From Victivallales bacterium (GTDB lineage Bacteria > Verrucomicrobiota > Lentisphaeria > Oligosphaerales > Oligosphaeraceae): a DNA stretch of 6,993 nucleotides. The position numbers and the translations under genes were made by a program. This document shows, piece by piece, positions 1 to 5,130 of the stretch; position 1 is the stretch's first letter; every line of letters starts with the position of its first letter. The stretch is taken from assembly GCA_017458805.1 (NCBI GenBank), contig JAFTAC010000368.1:1-6993 (forward strand). The letters run 5' to 3'. The notes under the pieces are model-generated. The model had not been told where the DNA came from. It did no database searches and worked only from the letters and a program-made list of their open reading frames with translations.

Positions 1-964
1 CAATGGACATCGTGCCGCAGCCGTCGCTCGTGTATTTCAGCTCCATCTTGCGGATATTGCCGTCGGGGTCCTTGATTTCGAAGTAGTGGTCGATGGTGTT
101 GAGGGAGACCGCCTCGGTGCCGTCGGCGAACTTCTTGTAAAAGAGTCCCTGGTGGCCTTTGATGGTGGAGGTGTCAGCCGTAAGAGGGGCCTCCAACGGG
201 ATGCGCTTGCCATCTTTGAACTCATAAAAGGTGTCGCCAGCAACCTTGCCATAAATGCGCCAGTCCGCCGTGCGGTAGAGCTTGCCGCTGGATGGATTTG
301 GGCGTTCGTCGGGCGTGAAGAAGGCGACGGTCTCCTTGGTCTTCGGGTTGAAGCCGACAATCTGGCCGTTGGTGCTTCCGATGCCGATATAGACCCAGCC
401 GTCTGCACCGACTTCGAGAGAGCGGGGGTACTGGCGCCAGTTCTCCTTGTTGAGGAAGCCATAGTCGGAGAACTCCTTGGTGGCGGGATTGTAGCTGACA
501 AGACCGCTGTTGGGGTAGGTGGCGGACCAGATCACCCCATCGGGTCCTTCGGTCATCATCATCGCCATCTGAGGGGCCGACGCATGGCAAGCCGTAAACT
601 CGCCCAGGTCGGGGTCGTACTCCACAAAGTGCTTGCCGAAATGCGTGTAGTATTTGTTGTTTTTGCTTAGGATGGAGGCGAAGGGGGAGTCGCCCTGCTG
701 GTTGAAGGGCATGGGCACCTCCTTGCTTTCGCCAGTGGTGACATCGACGGCAAGCAGCTCATAGCCGCCGCGATGGTCCATCGGGAGGACAAGCAGCTGC
801 TTGGTGCCGTTCGCGAGGGTGCATGCCACAATGCCGCGGGCATGGCTCAAGGGGGCTGCTACGCCGTGGTCAATGACGCCAAAAGCGTCCTCCACGGATG
901 CGGCGGCAACATTCAGACCCAACGCCAGACAGGTCGTGAGACCGATGGTTGAAATCTTGGACAT
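1..964 (-). CDS. Probable exported beta-propeller protein (N-terminal 321 residues, C-terminus off the left edge)
   Basis: The frame is open from the ATG at 964 to the window edge, giving 321 codons without a stop. The start is supported by AAGGAG (minus strand, 980-975) ten bases upstream. Residues 1-22 look like a Sec signal peptide: K3, a hydrophobic stretch from I4, and Ala-Ala-Ala at 20-22 before S23. The mature part shows recurring propeller-like strand pairs of the form 'DG-x-(V/I)-(W/Y)-x ... (V/I)-x-(Y/F)-(D/N)-P-x-(T/L)-x-(E)': around residues 104-124 (VEYDPDLGEF), 139-166 (PDGVIW then VSYNPATKEF) and 186-211 (ADGWVYIG then VGFNPKTKE). Such repeats occur in YVTN, SMP-30/streptogramin-lyase-like and PQQ-like propellers. 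It probably acts outside the cytoplasm as a binding protein or a lyase/lactonase-like enzyme; I cannot assign a reaction. It lies 29 bp behind the isomerase gene on the same strand, so it is probably co-transcribed with it. Confidence 0.8.
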   Translation of the reverse strand, partial: MSKISTIGLTTCLALGLNVAAASVEDAFGVIDHGVAAPLSHARGIVACTLANGTKQLLVLPMDHRGGYELLAVDVTTGESKEVPMPFNQQGDSPFASILSKNNKYYTHFGKHFVEYDPDLGEFTACHASAPQMAMMMTEGPDGVIWSATYPNSGLVSYNPATKEFSDYGFLNKENWRQYPRSLEVGADGWVYIGIGSTNGQIVGFNPKTKETVAFFTPDERPNPSSGKLYRTADWRIYGKVAGDTFYEFKDGKRIPLEAPLTADTSTIKGHQGLFYKKFADGTEAVSLNTIDHYFEIKDPDGNIRKMELKYTSDGCGTMSI

Positions 965-993
965 CAGTGTGAATCTCCTTATTAGATTGGGGG

Positions 994-1803
994 TTAGCAG
1001 CCGATGGAGAACTTTCTCATGTTGACGAGGCTGGTGGTGATGCCCTGCTTGGGGTCGCCGATACTGGACTCGTATTCGAGGGTCAGCCAGCCCTTGTAGC
1101 CTGCATCCGCCAGGATGCGGAAGCAGTTTTCAAAGTCGATGACACCTTCGCCGACGGGCACCGCCACATGCGTGTTGTTGATGAGCTGGTAGTCCTTCAC
1201 ATGGACCATGGCGGTGTATTCGGCAAGTGCGAAAACGCCGTCTTCAGGGAGTTCGCCACCAGGGAACCAGAAATTGCCGATGTCGCTGTTGGCACGAAGC
1301 CAAGGGGAGTTCACCTTGTTGATGTAGAATAGCTGCTCCTTGGAGTTCTTACAGAGTGCGCCGTGGTCCTCCAGGGCCATGACGACCTGGTTCTTCTCGG
1401 CGGTCTCCACGCAAGCGGCGAGGGCGTCAGCGATTTTGCCGCTGTACTCGTCCCAGTTCAAACCATAGCCTCCGCCGAAGACGCGAAGAACCTTGCAGCC
1501 GAAAGACGCTGCCTCGTCCAGTGCGGTGCGCACCTTGTCGATTTCTGCAGTCAGTTTTTCGGCACCTTCTGCCGCCGCATTTCCGAAATTGTTGCCGCAG
1601 ATGTAGTTGGCGATTTCGATGCCTTCACCATCGGCGATGGCCTTTGCTTCGGCGAACTCCGCCTTCTTGTCCTCGCCCCAATAGTAGCCGAGGTCGATGC
1701 CGTCAAAGCCGATGCCAGCAGCCTTTTTCATGATTTTCGCAACAGTGCGCTCCTTTTCAGGAACCAGTTGATGTGCGCCATAGACAGAGATACCAATTTT
1801 CAT
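994..1803 (-). CDS. Sugar phosphate isomerase/epimerase, xylose isomerase-like TIM barrel (AP endonuclease 2 superfamily)
   Basis: This is a complete 269-residue protein, the usual length for single-domain members of the family. The start at 1803 follows GAAGGA (minus strand, 1817-1812), eight bases before the ATG. The barrel opens with MKIGISVYG. The family's metal-binding positions are all recognisable: E145 (ALEDHG), D174 (ANSDIGN), H201 (VHVKDY) and E243 (LTLEYE). The segment VPVGEGVIDF at 215-224 is also typical. Relatives isomerise or epimerise sugars such as hydroxypyruvate, tagatose, psicose, inosose or other keto-sugars using a divalent metal ion; the exact substrate cannot be read from the sequence. 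No signal peptide is seen, so it is probably cytosolic. It sits between an importer ATPase gene (60 bp upstream) and an exported propeller gene (29 bp downstream), which suggests work on an imported carbohydrate. Confidence 0.88.
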   Translation of the reverse strand: MKIGISVYGAHQLVPEKERTVAKIMKKAAGIGFDGIDLGYYWGEDKKAEFAEAKAIADGEGIEIANYICGNNFGNAAAEGAEKLTAEIDKVRTALDEAASFGCKVLRVFGGGYGLNWDEYSGKIADALAACVETAEKNQVVMALEDHGALCKNSKEQLFYINKVNSPWLRANSDIGNFWFPGGELPEDGVFALAEYTAMVHVKDYQLINNTHVAVPVGEGVIDFENCFRILADAGYKGWLTLEYESSIGDPKQGITTSLVNMRKFSIGC

Positions 1804-1824
1804 AGTGTTTTTCCTTCTTTTATG

Positions 1825-1852
1825 GGTAAAATCGCGGCACGAATGCGCCGCG
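1825..1852 (-). terminator. GC-rich hairpin with short T tract between the ATPase and isomerase genes
   Basis: On the minus strand, CGCGGCGC (1852-1845) pairs with GTGCCGCG (1840-1833) around a four-base ATTC loop. This gives an eight-pair stem with one G-T pair. It is followed directly by ATTTTACC, whose four-T run is short for an intrinsic terminator. It starts 11 bases after the ATPase stop codon and ends about 20 bases before the isomerase start. It could be a partial terminator that lowers expression of the downstream genes, or an RNA-stabilising hairpin at an operon joint. The pairing is seen directly; the function is inferred. Confidence 0.45.
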
Positions 1853-1863
1853 CACAGGACAAA

Positions 1864-2949
1864 CTAGGTTGGATTTTCCACGTATGGGAGGACGCTGACG
1901 TCGCCCCGTGGAATGTAGATGGTGGTGGCTGCGCCTGGTTCCGCATCGCCCTTTGGGTTCAGCTCCAGGAAAGCAAGCTCCACGGACCCGGTGTTTGTTT
2001 TGGCGGCATGGTTGGCCACCTCGCCCTGGTAGGCGGTGGTGGTCAGCGTGACCGCCAGCTCATTCGGTGCATCGCCTGCAACCGCCTTGTTCAGCGAGAT
2101 GGCCTCAGGGCGGATGGAGAGGGTGACAGGCGAACCAGCCTCGATTCCAGCAGGAACTTTGCTGGAGTGGAGGGTCCCCGCCTTCGTCTCAATCACGGCC
2201 TCCACCGCGTCTTTGGAAACGAGCTTCCCCTGAATGAAGTTGGTCTCGCCAATGAAACTGGCCACAAAGGCGTTCACGGGATTGCGGTAGATTTCGCGAG
2301 GCGGGCCCACCTGGACAATCTGCCCGTCCTTCAGGACAGCAACACGATCCGCCATGCTGAGTGCTTCCTGGCGATCGTGCGTGACGTAGATGCCCGTAAG
2401 TTTGTTGTCCTTGCAGAGGTTGCGGATTTCGAGGCGCATGTCGCGGCGCAGCTTGGCATCCAGATTGGCAAGAGGCTCATCCAGAAGCAGGCATCCAGGG
2501 TGGACGACAAGTGTGCGCGCCAGGGCGACACGCTGCTGCTGACCGCCTGAAAGCTCGTTTGGCTTGCGGTCAGCCAGTTGGGAAATCTGGACGCTTGCCA
2601 TTGCGGCGTCCACCTTCTGCTTGATTTCATCAGTGGGGAGATGCTTCATCTCCAGTCCGAATGAGATGTTCTGGCGGACAGTCATCTGTGGCCAGAGAGC
2701 ATAGCCCTGGAAGACCATGGCGGTGTCGCGCTTGTTCGGAGGCAGGGAGGCCACGTCTTTGCCGTCCAGCAGGATTTTCCCCGACGTGGGGATTTCGAAG
2801 CCGCCCAGGCAACGCAGAAGAGTGGTCTTTCCGCAGCCAGATGGACCAAGAAGAAAGAAGAGTTCGCCGTCCTGGATGGTCAAGTCAATGTCAGAAAGTG
2901 CCTTGACATCACCAAAATATTTGCAGAGTTTTTGAATTCCGATTTCCAT
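1864..2949 (-). CDS. ABC importer ATP-binding protein with TOBE tail (MalK/PotA/FbpC type)
   Basis: The protein has 361 residues from the ATG at 2949, close to the usual 350-370 for this family. An in-frame ATG at 2991 would add 14 residues (MFCTQSIIYNIHRI) that lie across the probable promoter and match nothing typical, so 2949 is preferred; the family start 'MEIGIQKLCKYFGDVKAL' fits. The nucleotide-binding domain is intact: Walker A GPSGCGKT (35-42), Q-loop Q81, signature LSGGQQQR (133-140), Walker B LLLDEP (154-159), D-loop ANLD (161-164) and switch H191. Residues from about 235 form a TOBE-like regulatory region with SIRPE at 278-282. It would energise a membrane importer from the cytoplasmic side. 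'YALWPQMTV' resembles ATPases of iron(III), polyamine or thiamine systems, but sugar ATPases are equally close by eye, so the substrate is open. No permease or binding-protein gene is in the window. Confidence 0.9.
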   Translation of the reverse strand: MEIGIQKLCKYFGDVKALSDIDLTIQDGELFFLLGPSGCGKTTLLRCLGGFEIPTSGKILLDGKDVASLPPNKRDTAMVFQGYALWPQMTVRQNISFGLEMKHLPTDEIKQKVDAAMASVQISQLADRKPNELSGGQQQRVALARTLVVHPGCLLLDEPLANLDAKLRRDMRLEIRNLCKDNKLTGIYVTHDRQEALSMADRVAVLKDGQIVQVGPPREIYRNPVNAFVASFIGETNFIQGKLVSKDAVEAVIETKAGTLHSSKVPAGIEAGSPVTLSIRPEAISLNKAVAGDAPNELAVTLTTTAYQGEVANHAAKTNTGSVELAFLELNPKGDAEPGAATTIYIPRGDVSVLPYVENPT

Positions 2950-2961
2950 AATGCGATGAAT

Positions 2962-2974
2962 GTTGTATATTATA
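2962..2974 (-). promoter_or_regulatory. Candidate -10 element for the ATPase operon
   Basis: The minus strand carries a perfect TATAAT at 2974-2969. A start of transcription about seven bases further on would leave a leader of only about a dozen bases before the ATG at 2949. No good TTGACA-like -35 hexamer lies 16-18 bases upstream; the sequence there is atagtt or similar. The hexamer may be chance in this AT-rich gap, but it is well placed for a divergent gene pair. Confidence 0.4.
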
Positions 2975-2976
2975 GA

Positions 2977-2988
2977 TTGTGTACAAAA
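2977..2988. promoter_or_regulatory. Imperfect palindrome, possible operator in the divergent intergenic region
   Basis: TTGTGTACAAAA is centred on a perfect TGTACA (2980-2985) and is symmetric over 12 bases except for one base pair (G2979/A2986). It lies immediately upstream of the minus-strand TATAAT, between the two divergent genes, where a repressor or activator could affect both. GT...AC symmetry is common for GntR-type operators, but no regulator gene is in the window. The gap at 2950-3050 holds nothing else that I can name. Confidence 0.2.
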
Positions 2989-3037
2989 CAAAACTATATC
3001 CCCAAAAAGGAATATGGCAAGTCAAAAAGCAAATAAT

Positions 3038-3043
3038 AGGTGA
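3038..3043 (+). promoter_or_regulatory. Ribosome binding site that sets the FabI-like start
   Basis: AGGTGA stands seven bases before the ATG at 3051. The in-frame ATG at 2979 has no purine-rich sequence at a suitable distance, so 3051 is the supported start. Confidence 0.6.
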
Positions 3044-3050
3044 CAGTTCG

Positions 3051-3869
3051 ATGGATTTTCTGAAACTCGAAGGGCGGAACATCGTCGTGATGGGGGTTGC
3101 CAACAGGCGCAGCGTCGCCTGGGCGGTCTCGCAAGTGCTGGCCGAGGCTGGCGCCAACATCATCTACGTGTTCAAGGACGAGGGCCTGCTGGAGAAAAAC
3201 CGCAAGCTCATCGGCGAAGCCGCGCCAGCCGTGGTCTGCAACGTGGAAAGCGACGACGACGTGGCTGCGCTTGCTGGGCGCATTTCTGCGTATGTTCCTG
3301 TGGTACATGGGCTGGTCCACTCCATCGCCTTCGCCAACTTCAGCGAAGGGCTCAAGCCGTTCCACGCGACCTTGAAGCGGGATTTTCTGCAGGCGGTCGA
3401 TATCTCCTGCTTCTCGCTCCTGAACGTGTGCAACAGCCTGAAGGGGCTTTTTGCGGAGGATGCCTCCATCGTCACTATGAGCATCTCCACCACGCGCATG
3501 GCTTCGGAGAACTATGGCTACATGGGGCCCATCAAGGCGGCACTTGATTCAAGTATCGCATTCCTGGCGAAGTCCCTGAGCCAGGAGGTCTCCCCGAACA
3601 TTCGCGTCAATGCAGTGGGTGCGGGCCTGCTCAAGACCTCCGCATCGGCTGGCATCCCTGGCTATATCGACGCCTACCTCTTCGCCGAGCAGGTCATTCC
3701 ACGACGACGAGCACTGGAGACGGACGAGCCTGCGCAGGTGCTCGCCTTCCTGCTGAGCCCGCGCTCCAGCGGCATCAACGCACAGACCATTGTCGTTGAT
3801 GCAGGCATGTCCATCAACTACTTCGACAGAGGCATCGTCCGCAAGGCAACTGCCCCAACAAACTCTTGA
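3051..3869 (+). CDS. fabI: Enoyl-[acyl-carrier-protein] reductase-like SDR (FabI family)
   Basis: The 272-residue protein matches the usual 255-275 residues of FabI. Members reduce trans-2-enoyl-ACP with NADH or NADPH in the last step of each fatty-acid elongation cycle, in the cytosol. The N-terminal dinucleotide-binding segment GVANRRSVAWAV (15-26) has the FabI/InhA spacing rather than the classic TGxxxGIG of other SDRs. VHSIAFAN (89-96) corresponds to the FabI 'HSIGFA' block. The catalytic pair fits Tyr-x6-Lys at Y155 and K162. 'KTSASAGIPGY' (about 203-213) is the substrate-loop region, and 'INAQTIVVDAGMSINYF' closes the fold. The second conserved aromatic residue of the pocket (Y146 in E. 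coli) aligns with I145. The start at 3051 follows AGGTGA and agrees with the family N-terminus (MDFLKLEGRN). It is the first gene of the rightward group, 47 bp before argD. A different SDR reductase activity remains possible. Confidence 0.85.
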   Translation: MDFLKLEGRNIVVMGVANRRSVAWAVSQVLAEAGANIIYVFKDEGLLEKNRKLIGEAAPAVVCNVESDDDVAALAGRISAYVPVVHGLVHSIAFANFSEGLKPFHATLKRDFLQAVDISCFSLLNVCNSLKGLFAEDASIVTMSISTTRMASENYGYMGPIKAALDSSIAFLAKSLSQEVSPNIRVNAVGAGLLKTSASAGIPGYIDAYLFAEQVIPRRRALETDEPAQVLAFLLSPRSSGINAQTIVVDAGMSINYFDRGIVRKATAPTNS

Positions 3870-3904
3870 GGCTCTTGAAAAGACAAAATCAACCCAAAAT
3901 GAAA

Positions 3905-3909
3905 AAGGA
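3905..3909 (+). promoter_or_regulatory. Ribosome binding site that sets the argD start
   Basis: AAGGA lies seven bases before the ATG at 3917. Earlier in-frame ATGs at 3866 (overlapping the fabI stop) and 3899 lack such a site and would add residues unlike the family N-terminus. Confidence 0.6.
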
Positions 3910-3916
3910 CATCATA

Positions 3917-5098
3917 ATGGACAAAGAAACACTGCTGAAAATGCAAAACGACTACGTGCTCTGCACCTACAATCGTGACACAATGATGGTGAAGGGCGAG
4001 GGCTCCTACTTGTGGGACATCGACGGAGTCCGCTACCTGGACTTCACGACAGGCATTGGCGTCTGCAATCTGGGTCATTGCTATCCACGGGTGACGAAGG
4101 CGTTGCAGGAGCAGGCGGCGAAGCTGCTCCACGTCTCCAACCTCTTCTACAACGAAAACCAGCCTCAACTGGCGGCGCAGATTGCAAAGCACAGCTTCGG
4201 CGGCAAGGTTTTCTTCGCCAACAGCGGAGCGGAGGCAAACGAGGGCATCATCAAGTTTGCGCGCAAGTGGGGCAACGCCCACGGCGGTCGCAACGAAATC
4301 ATCGCGATGGACAACTCCTTCCACGGGCGCACGCTCGCCACGCTGGCCGCCACAGGGCGCTCCAAATATCGCGTTGGCTTCCAGCCAGACGTGCAGGGGT
4401 TCGTCTTCGCAACCTTCAATGACCTTGAATCCGTCAAGAAGCTCATCGGCCCGAAAACCTGTGCCGTTATGTGCGAGCCCGTGCAGGGCGAAGGTGGCAT
4501 CATCCCCGCAACCAAGGAGTTTCTGACGGGGCTTCGCGCCCTCTGCGACGAGGCAGGCATCCTACTGCTCTTCGACGAAGTGCAGTGTGGTATGGGACGC
4601 ACGGGCAAGCCCTTCGCACACCAGTACTATGGAATCGAGCCCGACGCCATGAGCATGGCGAAGGCCCTTGGCAACGGCGTCCCGCTGGCCGCGTTCGAGG
4701 TCCAGCAGAAGTATGCTGACGTGTTGCAGCCTGGCATGCACGCCAGCACCTTCGGCGGAACCCCCATCGCATGTGCGGCGGGTATCGCGGTCTTCGAGGC
4801 ATTCGACCAGGATTGCGTCCTTGACAATGCCGTCAAGATGGGAGCCTACCTGCGCGACAAGCTGAACGCCCTGAAGCAGAGCTATCCTGTCATCAAAGAG
4901 GTGCGCGGGCTCGGCTGCATGATTGGCGTCGATGTCGGCGATCAGGTGAAAAAGGTCTTTGCGGCTTGCCGTGCGCTGAACTTCCTGGTGCTAACGGCTG
5001 GTGAAACCACTATCCGCCTCATGCCTGCCCTCACCATCACGAAGGAAATCGCCGATGAGGCACTAGCCCTCTTTGAGAAGGCACTGAAGACGCTGTGA
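3917..5098 (+). CDS. argD: Acetylornithine aminotransferase (class III PLP-dependent)
   Basis: The 393-residue protein has the normal ArgD length. ArgD transfers an amino group from glutamate to N-acetylglutamate semialdehyde in arginine synthesis and often also serves the succinyl-diaminopimelate step of lysine synthesis. Visible hallmarks are the PLP-phosphate loop NSGAEANE (102-109), FHGR (135-138), CEPVQGEGG (186-194), the cofactor-binding FDEVQ with D220, the Schiff-base lysine K249 in MAKALGNG, and HASTFGG (275-281). R367 in IRLMPALTI matches the carboxylate-binding region. 'LHVSNLFYNENQPQLA' (71-86) is typical of ArgD rather than of GABA or ornithine-delta aminotransferases, although ArgD and succinylornithine aminotransferase (AstC) are hard to tell apart. 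The enzyme is cytosolic. No other arginine gene is in the window; it lies 47 bp after fabI and 32 bp before the exporter. Confidence 0.92.
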   Translation: MDKETLLKMQNDYVLCTYNRDTMMVKGEGSYLWDIDGVRYLDFTTGIGVCNLGHCYPRVTKALQEQAAKLLHVSNLFYNENQPQLAAQIAKHSFGGKVFFANSGAEANEGIIKFARKWGNAHGGRNEIIAMDNSFHGRTLATLAATGRSKYRVGFQPDVQGFVFATFNDLESVKKLIGPKTCAVMCEPVQGEGGIIPATKEFLTGLRALCDEAGILLLFDEVQCGMGRTGKPFAHQYYGIEPDAMSMAKALGNGVPLAAFEVQQKYADVLQPGMHASTFGGTPIACAAGIAVFEAFDQDCVLDNAVKMGAYLRDKLNALKQSYPVIKEVRGLGCMIGVDVGDQVKKVFAACRALNFLVLTAGETTIRLMPALTITKEIADEALALFEKALKTL

Positions 5099-5130
5099 TC
5101 ATTCTTTCCAAATCATAGGAAATCCGTATC

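Noticed and set aside
86..670. 194-codon open frame on the plus strand
   Set aside because: It lies opposite the propeller gene, which has a signal peptide, a ribosome site and repeat structure; this frame has no family features.
1363..2550. Long 395-codon open frame on the plus strand
   Set aside because: It runs antisense through two well-supported minus-strand genes and the gap between them, and its translation is rich in Cys, Arg and His with no recognisable motif. It is a shadow of codon bias.
2950..2991. N-terminal extension of the ATPase from an ATG at 2991
   Set aside because: The added 14 residues cover the TATAAT and palindrome, lack a ribosome site and do not resemble the family; the ATG at 2949 gives a typical N-terminus.
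2958..3000. Rightward promoter for the FabI-like gene (tatatt, tattat or tatatc as -10)
   Set aside because: Several AT-rich hexamers fit loosely and none has a -35 partner at 16-18 bases, so no single choice can be supported, though a rightward promoter probably lies in this gap.
3014..3043. Nine-codon mini-frame (MASQKANNR) before the FabI-like gene, its TGA overlapping that gene's ribosome site
   Set aside because: AAGGA lies only about three bases before its ATG, too close for good initiation, and the peptide has no run of a single amino acid that would suggest attenuation. Chance is likely.
5105..5122. TTTCC/GGAAA inverted repeat between argD and the exporter
   Set aside because: The stem has only five mostly AT pairs and no following T tract, so it is not a terminator; it overlaps the exporter's ribosome site but is too weak to call a regulatory hairpin.
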